A stretch of 64,000 nt of DNA from Dechloromonas aromatica (nom. nud.) (GCA_017848965.1 JAFIHA010000027.1:162493-226492), one strand, 5' to 3'. Positions 55,208-64,000 are shown, counted from the stretch's first letter. The notes: a model not told the origin generated them from the sequence alone. Translations and numbers: made by a program.

Positions 55208-56955
55208 CCCGAATCGCCGAAAACCACCACTTTCCCTGCAGCGACGGCAGCGCCCTCTTTTACCGCCGCTGGCCCGCCGTCGCGCCGCAACGACGCGGCG
55301 CCGTCGTCCTCTTCCATCGCGGCCACGAACACGGCGGGCGCATGGCCCACCTGGTCGACGAACTCGACCTGCCCGATTTCGACTTCTACGCCTGGGATGC
55401 CCGCGGCCACGGCAACTCGCCGGGGCCGCGCGGCGATTCGCCGAGCTTCGGGCAATCGGTACGCGACGTGCAGACCTTCATCGAACACATCCGCGATACC
55501 TGGGGCGTGGACGAGCGCGACATGGCGGTGCTGGCGCAAAGCGTCGGCGCCGTGCTGATCAGCACCTGGGCCCACGACTACGCGCCGCGCGTGCGCTGCC
55601 TGGTGCTCGCCTCGCCGGCGTTCAAGGTCAAGCTCTACGTCCCCTTCGCCCGCCCCGGTCTGCGCCTGCTGCGCGCGCTGCGCGGCAATTTCTTCGTCAA
55701 CAGCTACGTCAAGTCGAAGTTCCTGACCCACGATCCGGCGCGCCAGGCGTCCTACGACAGCGACCCGCAGATCTCGCGGCCGATCTCGGTCAACATCCTG
55801 CTCGCCCTCTACGAGGCGGCGGAGCGCGTCGTCGCCGACGCGCAGGCGATCACCGTGCCGACCCAGCTCCTCGTCTCCGGCGCCGACTGGGTCGTGCATC
55901 ACGCGCCGCAACACGAGTTCTTCGAGCGCCTGGGGACAACAGCCAAGGAGAAGCACGTCCTCGACGGCTTCTACCACGACACCTTCGGCGAGAAGGATCG
56001 CCACGTCGCGACCGCGCTGGCGCGCAGCTTCATCCTGCGCCAGTTCTCGCAACCCTGGTCGCGCCCCGACCTGCGCCAGGCGCACCGCCAGGGGCCGACC
56101 TTCGACGAGGCGCAGGCGCTTGCCCGCCCGCTCTCCCTGTTCAGCCCGCGCGGCCTGTACTGGGCCTTCTACCGCCTCGGCATGAAGCTCGGCGGCCTGC
56201 TCTCCGCCGGCGTCGCGCTCGGTCACCGCACCGGCTTCGATTCCGGCAGCACCCTCGACTACGTCTACCGCAACACGCCGACCGGCCGCGGCCCGCTCGG
56301 CCGGCTGATCGACCGCAACTACCTCGACGCCATCGGCTGGCGCGGCATCCGCCAGCGCAAACTCAACATCGAGGAACTGCTGCGCACGGCGCTCAGCCGC
56401 CTGCAGGCGGAGGGCCAGCCGCTGCGCATCCTCGACATCGCCGCCGGCCACGGCCGCTACGTGCTGGAAGCGCTGGCCGACGCGCCGCGCCCGGAATCCG
56501 TCTTGCTGCGCGATTTCAGCCCGCTCAACGTGGACCAGGGCAGCGCCCTGATCGCCGCCAAGGGCCTGAGCGACATCGCCCGCTTCGAGCGCGGCGACGC
56601 CTTCGACCGCGCCTCGGTGGCGGCGGTGACGCCGGCGCCGACGCTCGGCATCGTCTCCGGACTCTACGAGCTGTTCCCCGACAACGATCGGGTCGCTGCC
56701 TCGCTGGCCGGCATGGCCGACGCCATCGCGCCGGGCGGCTACCTGATCTACACCGGCCAGCCCTGGCATCCGCAGCTCGAACTGATCGCCCGCGCGCTGA
56801 CCAGCCACCGCGACGGCGAGGCCTGGGTGATGCGCCGCCGCACCCAGGCGGAAATGGACCAGTTGGTCAGCGACACCGGCTTCGAGAAGATCGAGCAGCG
56901 CATCGACGCCTGGGGCATCTTCACCGTCTCGCTGGCCCGCCGCCGCCCGGCATGA
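55204..56955 (+). CDS. alpha/beta-hydrolase fused to a class I methyltransferase
   Basis: A 583-residue two-domain protein. The N-terminal half is an alpha/beta hydrolase of the monoacylglycerol-lipase type: VVLFHRGHEHGGRM oxyanion region, AWDARGHGNSPG, nucleophile Ser in LAQSVGAVL, and the late Asp/His around SGADWVVHH and GFYHDTFGEKDR. The C-terminal half has SAM motif I ILDIAAGHGRYVLEAL and the LLRDFSPLNVDQG acidic loop. Fusion of the two suggests a lipid substrate hydrolysed or transacylated and then methylated. Coupled on both sides by ATGA overlaps. Confidence 0.88.
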   Translation: MTRIAENHHFPCSDGSALFYRRWPAVAPQRRGAVVLFHRGHEHGGRMAHLVDELDLPDFDFYAWDARGHGNSPGPRGDSPSFGQSVRDVQTFIEHIRDTWGVDERDMAVLAQSVGAVLISTWAHDYAPRVRCLVLASPAFKVKLYVPFARPGLRLLRALRGNFFVNSYVKSKFLTHDPARQASYDSDPQISRPISVNILLALYEAAERVVADAQAITVPTQLLVSGADWVVHHAPQHEFFERLGTTAKEKHVLDGFYHDTFGEKDRHVATALARSFILRQFSQPWSRPDLRQAHRQGPTFDEAQALARPLSLFSPRGLYWAFYRLGMKLGGLLSAGVALGHRTGFDSGSTLDYVYRNTPTGRGPLGRLIDRNYLDAIGWRGIRQRKLNIEELLRTALSRLQAEGQPLRILDIAAGHGRYVLEALADAPRPESVLLRDFSPLNVDQGSALIAAKGLSDIARFERGDAFDRASVAAVTPAPTLGIVSGLYELFPDNDRVAASLAGMADAIAPGGYLIYTGQPWHPQLELIARALTSHRDGEAWVMRRRTQAEMDQLVSDTGFEKIEQRIDAWGIFTVSLARRRPA

Positions 56956-58268
56956 ACGGCAAGCCGCCATTGCCCTGGAAGCGCAGCCTGCTCTGGCTGC
57001 TCTTCCTCGGCCCCTTCTTCTTTCTCAGCTACGGCCAGGCGAACCAGCTGGCGGCCAGCCGCGAGGCGGTGGCCAGCCTGTATTTCGCCTGGGAGCGGCA
57101 GCTACCCTTTCTGCCCTGGACCATCGTTCCCTATTGGTCGATCGACCTCCTCTACGGGCTTTCCTTCCTCTGCTGCCGCGACGCCCGCGCCGTCGACCGG
57201 CACGGCCAGCGCCTGCTCGCCGCGCAAGTGATCGCCGTCGCCTGCTTTCTCGCCTTCCCGCTGCGTTTCGCCTTCGCCCGCCCAGCGACCGACGGCCTGG
57301 CGGGCGCCATGTTCACCGCCCTGAGCGCCTTCGACCAGCCGTACAACCAGGCGCCGTCGCTGCATATCGCCCTGCTCGTCCTGATCTGGTTCCAGTTCGC
57401 GAAGTTGCCGCTGGCCCGCCCCTGGCGCCTGCTGGTGCACGGCTGGGCGCTGCTCATCGGGATTTCCGTGCTGACCACCTGGCAGCACCATTTCATCGAC
57501 GTCCCGACCGGCGCCGCGCTCGGCCTCTTCTGCCTCTGGCTGCTGCCGGAAGGCGGTCTGCGCTCGCCGCTGCGGCGCGCCGCCGATGCCGGCCACTTGC
57601 GGCTGGCAGCGCTCTATGCCGGCGCTGCGGTGGCCCTGCTGGCGAGCGCCATCGGCCTCGGCGGTCTGGCGCTGATCCTCGCCTGGCCGGCGCTGTCGCT
57701 GCTGCTGGTCGGCTGGAACTACGCCTGGGCGGGCAGCGCCGGCTTCCAGAAGCAGGCCGGCGGCCACAGCCTCGCCGCGCGCTGGCTGTTCGCGCCCTAC
57801 CAGTTCGCCGCCTGGCTCAATTCGCGCTGGTGGACGCGGCGCCACCCCGCCCCGGTGCATATCGCCGGCGCCGTCTGGCTCGGCCGCATGCCCGACGCGA
57901 CCGCCTATGCCGACGGCGGGTTCGGCGCCCTGGTCGACCTCAGCGCGGAACTGCCGGCGCCGCGCCTTGCCACGCCGCATCACGTCCATCCCTGCCTCGA
58001 CCTGGTACCGGCGGCGCCGGAACTCCTGCGCGCGGCGGCCCGCGAGATTGCCCAGCGGGTGGCCGACGGCCCGGTGCTGGTCGCCTGCGCCCTCGGCTAT
58101 TCGCGCAGCGCGGCGGCGGTCGCCGCCTGGCTGCAACTGAGCGGCCTGGCTGCCGACACCGAAGAGGCGATCCGCCTGATCCGCGAGCAGCGCCCGCAGA
58201 TCGTGCTCGACGACGGCTGGCGGGCAAGCCTGGCGCAAGTCGATGCCGCCGGGAGCGAACCCGCATGA
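56952..58268 (+). CDS. PAP2-type phosphatase fused to a dual-specificity phosphatase
   Basis: A 438-residue membrane protein. The N-terminal part has several membrane segments with PAP2 motifs (APSLHIALL and the TTWQHHFIDVPTG His-Asp motif). The C-terminal cytosolic part has the cysteine-phosphatase loop ACALGYSRSAAAV (CxxGxxRS). Both activities could act on lipid phosphates, for example a phosphatidyl-alcohol phosphate made by the first gene, in the way PTPMT1 follows PGP synthase in mitochondria. That role is inferred. Coupled at both ends. Confidence 0.9.
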   Translation: MNGKPPLPWKRSLLWLLFLGPFFFLSYGQANQLAASREAVASLYFAWERQLPFLPWTIVPYWSIDLLYGLSFLCCRDARAVDRHGQRLLAAQVIAVACFLAFPLRFAFARPATDGLAGAMFTALSAFDQPYNQAPSLHIALLVLIWFQFAKLPLARPWRLLVHGWALLIGISVLTTWQHHFIDVPTGAALGLFCLWLLPEGGLRSPLRRAADAGHLRLAALYAGAAVALLASAIGLGGLALILAWPALSLLLVGWNYAWAGSAGFQKQAGGHSLAARWLFAPYQFAAWLNSRWWTRRHPAPVHIAGAVWLGRMPDATAYADGGFGALVDLSAELPAPRLATPHHVHPCLDLVPAAPELLRAAAREIAQRVADGPVLVACALGYSRSAAAVAAWLQLSGLAADTEEAIRLIREQRPQIVLDDGWRASLAQVDAAGSEPA

Positions 58269-58702
58269 GCCCGGCAGACCGCCAGCTCGCCGCGATCGGC
58301 TGCGCCATCTGCGCCGCCGCCAGCCGCATCGACGCCTGGAGCCGGCCACTGGCGCTGCTCGCGCTGGCCGGCCTGCTGCTGCCCCAGGTCACGGCGGCGA
58401 GTGCCGCGGCACTCGCCGCCAGCGTCCTGCTCGGCCTGCTGCAGGGCTATTGGGCGCTGCGCCTCGCTTTCGACCGACCGCTCTTCGCCCACTGGGCCGA
58501 GGCGGCCGACCAAGATGCGACAAGCGCGCTCGCCGCCTTCGACGCCGCGCTGACCGGCCTCGGCTGGCCGGTCGCCGACGCCGGACGGCCCCTCGCCCCA
58601 CGCGTCGCCGGCGCCCGAACCCTGCTCCTCCGCCAAGGCCAGGCATTTGCGGCACAATTGCTCGCTGCCAGCAGCGCCGTGCTTCTCCTGTCACTTCACT
58701 GA
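58265..58702 (+). CDS. small hydrophobic protein of unknown function
   Basis: A 145-residue Ala/Leu-rich protein with two adjacent membrane segments (SRPLALLALAGLLLPQVTA and ALAASVLLGLLQGYWALRL), a soluble middle containing DATSALAAFDAALTGLGWPV, and a hydrophobic C-terminus (LLAASSAVLLLSLH). Its ATG overlaps the preceding stop (ATGA), and the acyltransferase gene starts six bases after it ends, so it belongs to the lipid operon. No family recognised. Confidence 0.75.
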   Translation: MSPADRQLAAIGCAICAAASRIDAWSRPLALLALAGLLLPQVTAASAAALAASVLLGLLQGYWALRLAFDRPLFAHWAEAADQDATSALAAFDAALTGLGWPVADAGRPLAPRVAGARTLLLRQGQAFAAQLLAASSAVLLLSLH

Positions 58703-58708
58703 ACGAGC

Positions 58709-59329
58709 ATGTCTCTCGAACGCTTCCTCGCCGCCGCGCTGTGTCAGTTCGCCAAGTCCGTCACCGGCGTGCGCGCCGTCTGGCTGGACAACGCGCCCTC
58801 GCCTGCGGCCCGCGTCTATTTCGCCAACCATCGCAGCCACGGCGATTTCCTGCTGATCTGGGCCTGCCTGCCGGGGGCGCTACGCGCGCTGACCCGCCCG
58901 GTGGCCGGCGCCGACTACTGGCTGCGCGGCCGCCTGCGCCGCTACCTGATCCAGCGGGTGTTCCGCGGCGTGCTGATCGACCGCCGACCGGGGCCGCACG
59001 ACGATCCCCTGGCGACCATGCTGGCGCCGCTGGCCGCTGGCGAATCGCTGATCCTCTTCCCGGAAGGCACGCGCAACCTGGGCGACGGCCTGTTGCCGTT
59101 CAAGAGCGGCATCCACCATCTGGCGCTGGCCAGGCCGGAGGTCGAATTCGTCCCGGTGTGGATCGAGAACCTCGGCCGCGCCATGCCCAAGGGATCGCTG
59201 ATTCCGGTCCCGCTGCTGTGCTCACTGAGCTTCGGTCCGCCGCTCCGGCTGCAGGCCGGCGAGACCCGCCGCGCCTTCCTGTCGCGTTGCCGCGACGCCC
59301 TGCTGGCGCTGGCGCCGGCCAGCGAGTGA
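58709..59329 (+). CDS. lysophospholipid acyltransferase (PlsC-like)
   Basis: The 206-residue protein has the acyltransferase motif I NHRSHGDF (NHx4D) near residue 40, a middle Arg-containing FRGVLIDRR block, and motif III LFPEGTRN, then VPVWIEN. It should acylate a lysophospholipid or glycerol-phosphate lipid, providing phosphatidate for the adjacent CdsA-like enzyme. Its TGA overlaps the next ATG by one base (TGATG form). The housekeeping plsC is not in the window. Confidence 0.88.
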   Translation: MSLERFLAAALCQFAKSVTGVRAVWLDNAPSPAARVYFANHRSHGDFLLIWACLPGALRALTRPVAGADYWLRGRLRRYLIQRVFRGVLIDRRPGPHDDPLATMLAPLAAGESLILFPEGTRNLGDGLLPFKSGIHHLALARPEVEFVPVWIENLGRAMPKGSLIPVPLLCSLSFGPPLRLQAGETRRAFLSRCRDALLALAPASE

Positions 59330-60285
59330 TGACCATGACCGACCTCGATCCGACCTCGACGCTACGCCTGATCTTCGCCGGCGTCGCCGCTTTCCTCCTG
59401 CTCGCCAGCACCGTCGGCGGCGCCCTGGCCTGGCGCGGCCCGCTCGCCGGCAGCGCGCTGATCGCCAACCTGAACGCCCGCATCAACGCCTGGTGGGTGA
59501 TGGTGGGCGTCCTCGCCATCGCTTTCTGGCTCGACCGCGGCGGCGTCATCCTGCTGTTCGCCTTCATCTCCTTCCAGGCGCTGCGCGAGTTCATCTCGGT
59601 CACCTACACGCGCAGCGGCGATCACGGCGCCCTGGTCTGGAGCTTCTTCTTCTTCCTGCCGCTGCAGTACGCGCTGATCGCCGTCGACTGGTACGGTTTG
59701 TTCTCGATCCTGATCCCGGTCTATGCCTTCCTGCTGCTGCCCATTTCGGCGACGCTCGGCGCCGATACCAAACGCTTCTTCGAGCGCGCGGCCAAGGTGC
59801 AGTGGGGGCTGATGATCTGCGTCTATTGCGTGTCGCACGTGCCGGCGCTGCTGACGCTGGAGATTCCCGACTTCGCCGGACGCAACCTGCAGTTGATCGC
59901 CTTCCTGGTCCTCACCGTGCAATCGAGCGACGTCTTCCAGTACATCTGGGGCAAGCTGCTCGGCCGCCATCCGCTGGCCCCCGGCATCTCGCCGTCGAAG
60001 ACGGTCGAGGGGCTGCTCGGCGGCGTCCTCACCTCGACCGCGCTCGGCGCCGCGCTCTGGTGGATCACCCCGTTCGCGCCCTGGCAGGCGGCGCTGGTCG
60101 CGCTCTGCATCAACCTCTTCGGCTTTTTCGGCGGCCTCGTGCTGTCGGCGATCAAGCGCGACCGCGGCCTCAAGGACTGGGGATCGATGATCGAAGGGCA
60201 CGGCGGCATGCTCGACCGCGTCGACTCGATCAGCTTCTCGGCGCCGGTCTTCTTCCACATCGTCCGCTACTGGTGGGTGCCCTGA
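59329..60285 (+). CDS. second phosphatidate cytidylyltransferase (CdsA paralogue)
   Basis: The 318-residue protein has about eight membrane segments and the CdsA signature SAIKRDRGLKDWGSMIEGHGG followed by LDRVDSISFSAP. It is longer than and divergent from the housekeeping CdsA at 25253-26083, with a different N-terminus (TSTLRLIFAGVAAFLLLA). It lies last in a coupled operon with an acyltransferase, a phosphatase and a phosphatidyltransferase, so it probably makes a dedicated CDP-lipid for that pathway. ATG 59329 overlaps the previous stop; a second ATG lies two codons in. Confidence 0.9.
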   Translation: MTMTDLDPTSTLRLIFAGVAAFLLLASTVGGALAWRGPLAGSALIANLNARINAWWVMVGVLAIAFWLDRGGVILLFAFISFQALREFISVTYTRSGDHGALVWSFFFFLPLQYALIAVDWYGLFSILIPVYAFLLLPISATLGADTKRFFERAAKVQWGLMICVYCVSHVPALLTLEIPDFAGRNLQLIAFLVLTVQSSDVFQYIWGKLLGRHPLAPGISPSKTVEGLLGGVLTSTALGAALWWITPFAPWQAALVALCINLFGFFGGLVLSAIKRDRGLKDWGSMIEGHGGMLDRVDSISFSAPVFFHIVRYWWVP

Positions 60286-60335
60286 AGCCTTCGGTTAGAA
60301 TCCAGCGATTCACCAACCCTCCATCACCACCAAGC

Positions 60336-61043
60336 ATGCGCATCGCCGATCCCTCAGAAGACACCCTGGTCAACGAAGTCAAGCTGATGCTCGACACCCT
60401 GCCGCTCGATGGCGCCCGCGTCCTCGAACTGGGCTGCGGCCGGGCCGAGAAGACCCGTGCCCTGGCCGAAACCGGCAGGGTCGACGAAATCGTCGCCCTC
60501 GAGGTGGATACCATCCAGCACGAGAAAAATCTCGCCATCACCGACCTGCCCAAGGTCCGTTTCGTGCATGCCGGCGCCGAGGCAATCCCCGCCCCGGATG
60601 CCAGCTTCGACATCGTGCTGATGCTCAAGTCGCTGCACCATGTACCGGTTGAGCTGATGGACCAGGCGCTGGCCGAAGTCGCCCGCGTCCTCAAACCGGG
60701 CGGCCGAGCCTGGATTTCCGAGCCGGTCTACGCAGGCGACATGAATTCCGTGCTCAGCTTGTTCCACGATGAAAAAATCGTCCGCGAAGCCGCTTTCGCG
60801 GCTGTCTGCCGCGCCGTCGAGCAAGGCCCGCTGGTGCTCGACCGCCAGATATTCTTCCAGACGCGCAGCCAGTTCGACGATTTCGCGCATTTCGAGCAAC
60901 GCATGATCCGCGTCACCCATCTCGACCACGTGCTGTCGCCCGAACTCTACGCGGCGGTCAAGGCCCGATTCGAATCCTTCATGACCCCGGAAGGCGTCAC
61001 TTTCCGCCCGCCGCAGCGCGTCGACCTGCTGGTCAAGCGCTGA
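60336..61043 (+). CDS. class I SAM-dependent methyltransferase
   Basis: The 235-residue protein has SAM motif I VLELGCGRAEKTRAL, the acidic VALEVD loop, FDIVLMLKSLHHVP and LKPGGRAWISEPVY, as in UbiE-like enzymes. It is separated by 50 bases from the CdsA paralogue and may be part of the same transcription unit, which ends at the hairpin at 61062. The substrate is unknown; a lipid is suggested only by context. Confidence 0.85.
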   Translation: MRIADPSEDTLVNEVKLMLDTLPLDGARVLELGCGRAEKTRALAETGRVDEIVALEVDTIQHEKNLAITDLPKVRFVHAGAEAIPAPDASFDIVLMLKSLHHVPVELMDQALAEVARVLKPGGRAWISEPVYAGDMNSVLSLFHDEKIVREAAFAAVCRAVEQGPLVLDRQIFFQTRSQFDDFAHFEQRMIRVTHLDHVLSPELYAAVKARFESFMTPEGVTFRPPQRVDLLVKR

Positions 61044-61061
61044 ATCCGGACGCGCCAACGG

Positions 61062-61096
61062 AAAAAGCCCGTGCATCTTGCGATGTACGGGCTTTT
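61062..61096. terminator. bidirectional Rho-independent terminator
   Basis: A 10-bp stem (AAAAGCCCGT / ACGGGCTTTT) with an interior extension (CAT/ATG) has A/T runs on both sides. It stands between the plus-strand methyltransferase and the minus-strand tRNA-His and can end transcription from both. Confidence 0.85.
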
Positions 61097-61102
61097 GAAT
61101 TC

Positions 61103-61179
61103 TGGGGCGACTGATGGGGCTCGAACCCACGACAACCGGAATCACAATCCGGGACTCTACCAACTGAGCTACAGCCGCC
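61103..61179 (-). tRNA. tRNA-His (anticodon GTG)
   Basis: The minus strand folds as a cloverleaf: acceptor stem starting with the extra G(-1) opposite C73 that is unique to tRNA-His, D arm GCTCAGTTGGTAGAGT, anticodon loop TTGTGAT with GTG, T arm with GGTTCGAGCC, and an encoded CCA at 61103-61105. The ends leave it 7 bases from the terminator. Confidence 0.96.
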
Positions 61180-61196
61180 GCTGCAGGAAGGCGCGC

Positions 61197-61225
61197 ATTG
61201 TAAGGCCTGTCGCCGTGGCTGTCTA
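61197..61225 (-). promoter_or_regulatory. tRNA-His promoter
   Basis: On the minus strand TAGACA (61220-61225) and TACAAT (61197-61202) are separated by exactly 17 bases, and the -10 lies 17 bases from the tRNA 5' end. Both boxes differ from consensus at one position. Confidence 0.7.
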
Positions 61226-61292
61226 CAGGCATTTGCAAATCTTGCGCAGCGGCGATTCGACGTACTTGGCGCAATGCGTGGGCGGCTGGCCG

Positions 61293-61301
61293 TGATATGA
61301 T
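61293..61301 (+). promoter_or_regulatory. possible tig promoter (extended -10)
   Basis: TGATATGAT gives an extended -10 (TATGAT at 61296-61301) 42 bases upstream of the tig ATG. No good -35 box is seen at the expected distance. Confidence 0.4.
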
Positions 61302-61343
61302 TACCAGCTTTATTTTTTGGCGCCTCAAGCACAAGGAAAATTC

Positions 61344-62651
61344 ATGGAAGCTACTACCGCACAAGCCAACGAACTCGAACGTCGCATCGACCTCTCCATC
61401 GCCATCGCCGATGTCGAGAAGGAAATGGAGCCGCGTCTGAAGCGCATGGGCCGCAACATGAAGGTGCCGGGTTTCCGTCCGGGCAAGGTGCCGTTCGCCA
61501 TGGTCAAGCAGCAGTACGGCGACCAGGCCCGCCATGAAGTGCTGTCCGAGCAACTGGACCGCGCCTTCGGCACCGCGGTGACCGAGCAGAAGCTGCTGGT
61601 CGCCGGCTATCCGCGCCTCGAACCGAAGACCACCGAAAGCACCACGCACATCGAATTCACCGCCGTCTTCGAGGTCTATCCCGAGTTCGTCCCGGGCGAC
61701 CTGTCGGCCGCTGAAATCGAACGCCCGACGCTGGAAGTCGGCGCCGCCGAAATCGAAAAGACCCTCGACATCCTGCGCAAGCAGCGCGTCCGTTACGACA
61801 ATGCCGAGCGTGGCGCCGAGAAGGAAGACCGCGTCGTCATCGACTTCACCGGCAAGAAGGACGGCGTCGCCTTCGCTGGCGGCTCGGCCACCGACTATCC
61901 CTTCGTCCTCGGCCAGGGCATGATGCTGCCCGACTTTGAAACCGCCGTCGAAGGCTGCAAGGCCGGCGAAAGCAAGACTTTCGACCTGACCTTCCCCGAG
62001 GATTACCACGCCAAGGATCTGGCCGGCCAGACCGTGCAGTTCGAAATCACCGTCAAGCAGGTCCAGGCTCCGCGCCTGCCGGAAATCGATGCCGACTTCG
62101 CCAAGCAGATGGGCGTTGCCGACGGCGACGTCGAAAAGATGCGCGCCGAAGTCGAAGCCAACCTGAAGCGTGAAGTGAAGCGCCGCATCGAAGCCCGCCT
62201 CAAGGACCAGGTCATGGAAGCCCTGATCAAGGCCAATCCGATCGCGATCCCGAACGCCCTGGTCGATATGGAAATCCAGCGCCTCATGCAGGCCGCCCGC
62301 CAGGACATGGAACAGCGTGGCATGAAGGCGAAGGACATGCCGCTGCAGCCGGAATGGTTCGCCGAGAACGCCAAGCGTCGCGTCACGCTTGGCCTGATCC
62401 TTGCTGAAGTGGTGAAGACGGAGAACCTCCAGGCGAAACCGGAACAGGTTCGCGCCATGGTCGAAGACATGGCCGCCAGCTACGAACAGCCGGAAGAAGT
62501 GATCCGTTGGTACTATGCTCAACCGCAGCGCCTGAGCGATGTCGAGGGCGTTGCCATCGAAAACAACGTGGTCGAATGGGTCCTCGGCAAGGCCAAGGTC
62601 ACCGACAAGGCCGTGGCTTTCGATGAACTGATGAGCCAGCAACAGCAGTAA
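61344..62651 (+). CDS. tig: trigger factor
   Basis: Trigger factor binds the ribosome exit and folds nascent chains. The 435-residue protein has the ribosome-binding loop [10 protein letters not shown] near residue 42, the central FKBP-type domain ([33 protein letters not shown]), and the long helical C-terminal chaperone domain. ATG 61344 follows an AAGGAAAA site. The tig-clpP-clpX order is standard. Confidence 0.98.
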   Translation: MEATTAQANELERRIDLSIAIADVEKEMEPRLKRMGRNMKVPGFRPGKVPFAMVKQQYGDQARHEVLSEQLDRAFGTAVTEQKLLVAGYPRLEPKTTESTTHIEFTAVFEVYPEFVPGDLSAAEIERPTLEVGAAEIEKTLDILRKQRVRYDNAERGAEKEDRVVIDFTGKKDGVAFAGGSATDYPFVLGQGMMLPDFETAVEGCKAGESKTFDLTFPEDYHAKDLAGQTVQFEITVKQVQAPRLPEIDADFAKQMGVADGDVEKMRAEVEANLKREVKRRIEARLKDQVMEALIKANPIAIPNALVDMEIQRLMQAARQDMEQRGMKAKDMPLQPEWFAENAKRRVTLGLILAEVVKTENLQAKPEQVRAMVEDMAASYEQPEEVIRWYYAQPQRLSDVEGVAIENNVVEWVLGKAKVTDKAVAFDELMSQQQQ

Positions 62652-62706
62652 GCCGTATTCGTCAGAAAACCGACAGACGTATCAAACGCGACAGACAAGG
62701 GCCAAC

Positions 62707-63336
62707 ATGATGATCGACAACGCAAGCAACTGGGATCCGCAGGCCTTGGGCCTGGTCCCGATGGTGGTGGAGCAGAGCGGACGCGGCGAACGCGCGTACG
62801 ACATCTATTCGCGCCTGCTGAAGGAGCGGGTGATTTTCCTTGTTGGCCCGGTCAACGACGCCAGCGCCAACCTGGTGGTCGCCCAGCTCCTGTTCCTGGA
62901 AGCCGAGAACCCGGACAAGGACATCTATTTCTACATCAACTCGCCGGGTGGCTCGGTCACCGCCGGCATGTCGATCTACGACACCATGCAGTTCATCAAG
63001 CCTGACGTGTCGACGCTGTGCATCGGCCAGGCGGCTTCGATGGGTGCCTTCCTGTTGTGCGCCGGCACCAAGGGCAAGCGTTTCGCGCTGCCCAACTCGC
63101 GCGTGATGATCCACCAGCCGCTCGGCGGCTTCCAGGGCCAGGCCTCGGACATCGCCATCCACGCCCGGGAAATCCTGTCGATCAAGGACAAGCTGAACCG
63201 CATCATGGCCGAGCATACCGGCCAGCCGCTGGAACGGATCGAAAAGGATACCGACCGCGACAATTTCCTTTCCTCGGCCGAGGCAATGGAATATGGTTTG
63301 ATTGACAAGGTGCTGACCCGCCGCGACGCGGTTTGA
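62707..63336 (+). CDS. clpP: ATP-dependent Clp protease proteolytic subunit
   Basis: ClpP forms the double-ring protease chamber. The 209-residue protein has [11 protein letters not shown], the catalytic Ser in [11 protein letters not shown], the catalytic His in [10 protein letters not shown] and the Asp in [10 protein letters not shown]. The N-terminus ([25 protein letters not shown]) is typical. clpX follows after 14 bases. Confidence 0.98.
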   Translation: MMIDNASNWDPQALGLVPMVVEQSGRGERAYDIYSRLLKERVIFLVGPVNDASANLVVAQLLFLEAENPDKDIYFYINSPGGSVTAGMSIYDTMQFIKPDVSTLCIGQAASMGAFLLCAGTKGKRFALPNSRVMIHQPLGGFQGQASDIAIHAREILSIKDKLNRIMAEHTGQPLERIEKDTDRDNFLSSAEAMEYGLIDKVLTRRDAV

Positions 63337-63350
63337 TCAAGGAGAGAGGG

Positions 63351-64000
63351 ATGTCGAAGGACGGCCAGGAAAAACTGCTCTATTGCTCGTTTTGCGGCAA
63401 GAGCCAGCATGAAGTCAAGAAACTGATCGCCGGCCCGTCGGTGTTCATCTGCGACGAGTGCATCGCCCTGTGCAATGACATCGTCCGCGACGAACTGCCG
63501 GAGGAATCGGCCAAGGCCGGTCGTTCCGACCTGCCGACGCCGCGCGAGATCAGCGCCATCCTCGATCAGTACGTGATCGGCCAGGAAGTCGCCAAGCGCA
63601 TCCTGGCGGTCGCCGTCTACAACCACTACAAGCGCCTGCGCCACACGTCGAAGAATACCGGCGACGTCGAGCTGTCGAAGAGCAACATCCTGCTGATCGG
63701 GCCGACCGGCTCGGGCAAGACGCTGCTCGCCCAGACCCTGGCGCGCATGCTCAACGTCCCCTTCGTGATGGCCGACGCCACCACGCTGACCGAAGCCGGA
63801 TATGTCGGCGAGGACGTCGAGAACATCATCCAGAAGCTCTTGCAGAAGTGCGACTACGATGTCGAGAAGGCCCAGCAGGGCATCGTCTACATCGACGAAA
63901 TCGACAAGATTTCGCGCAAGTCGGACAACCCGTCGATCACCCGCGATGTCTCGGGCGAAGGCGTGCAGCAAGCCCTGCTCAAGCTGATCGAAGGCACTAC
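63351..64000 (+). CDS. clpX: ATP-dependent Clp protease ATPase subunit ClpX, 5' part
   Basis: ClpX unfolds substrates for ClpP. The first 216 codons are present. They encode the N-terminal C4 zinc-binding domain (CSFCGKSQ...CDECIALC), Walker A ([18 protein letters not shown]), [14 protein letters not shown] and Walker B ([11 protein letters not shown]). The gene runs off the window. A strong AAGGAGAGAGGG site precedes ATG 63351. Confidence 0.98.
   Translation, partial: MSKDGQEKLLYCSFCGKSQHEVKKLIAGPSVFICDECIALCNDIVRDELPEESAKAGRSDLPTPREISAILDQYVIGQEVAKRILAVAVYNHYKRLRHTSKNTGDVELSKSNILLIGPTGSGKTLLAQTLARMLNVPFVMADATTLTEAGYVGEDVENIIQKLLQKCDYDVEKAQQGIVYIDEIDKISRKSDNPSITRDVSGEGVQQALLKLIEGT

Noticed and set aside
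53095-56955. A single 1286-codon plus frame joining the antisense of pepD to the hydrolase-methyltransferase
   Set aside because: Only the part from ATG 55204 is protein-like; the rest is antisense to pepD and out of frame with the phosphatidyltransferase.

Overview
The window is a high-GC stretch of a betaproteobacterial chromosome, most likely from the Rhodocyclales (Dechloromonas/Azonexus-like). The assignment rests on three things: gene order (rpsB-tsf-pyrH-frr-uppS-cdsA-dxr-rseP-bamA-skp-lpxD-fabZ-lpxA-lpxB-rnhB; smc-zipA-ligA; dapC-dapD-pilU-dapE-prmB; tig-clpP-clpX), protein character, and GC-rich codon use. No rRNA, CRISPR array or intact insertion sequence was seen. One tRNA gene (His) is present.

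Layout. (1) 1-1078: a lower-GC accessory segment directly downstream of glmS. It carries a stand-alone PqqD-type recognition protein translationally coupled to an asparagine-synthetase-like enzyme that runs off the window; this is the signature of a lasso-peptide or other RiPP cluster. (2) 1079-4895: glmS, a VanZ-like membrane protein and a beta-CASP metallo-hydrolase. (3) 5006-15041: a compact biosynthetic cluster with one 2481-residue highly reducing type I polyketide synthase without thioesterase, followed by two tandem alpha-oxoamine synthase paralogues. The first paralogue has an intact PLP site. The second has His in place of the Schiff-base lysine, so the pair looks like a bacterial counterpart of the active/inactive subunit arrangement of eukaryotic serine palmitoyltransferase. 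A polyketide-derived sphingoid-like amino-ketone is the inferred product. This is the strongest candidate for an undescribed system here.

(4) 15157-30066: a long minus-strand housekeeping run covering rRNA methylation, RNase HII, lipid A synthesis, outer-membrane assembly, isoprenoid and CDP-DAG synthesis, ribosome recycling, UMP kinase, EF-Ts and S2. (5) 30067-36887: rfbD-like, map, glnD, mtnP, a methyltransferase and galU. A 38-codon upstream ORF copies the start of galU and links ligA to galU through two ATGA overlaps. (6) 36884-44126: ligA, zipA and smc. The smc frame is interrupted by a single in-frame TAA. (7) 44199-53007: an LpxR-type lipid A deacylase, the lysine/DAP genes with an embedded pilU, prmB, a low-GC zeta-toxin-like pair, a spermidine-synthase-like protein and an unknown protein.

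(8) 53008-61043: pepD, then a tightly coupled six-gene lipid operon: an atypical CDP-alcohol phosphatidyltransferase, a hydrolase-methyltransferase fusion, a PAP2/dual-specificity phosphatase fusion, a small membrane protein, a lysophospholipid acyltransferase and a second CdsA. A methyltransferase follows. The set looks like a near-complete route to an unidentified phospholipid. (9) 61062-64000: a bidirectional terminator, tRNA-His, then tig, clpP and the first part of clpX.
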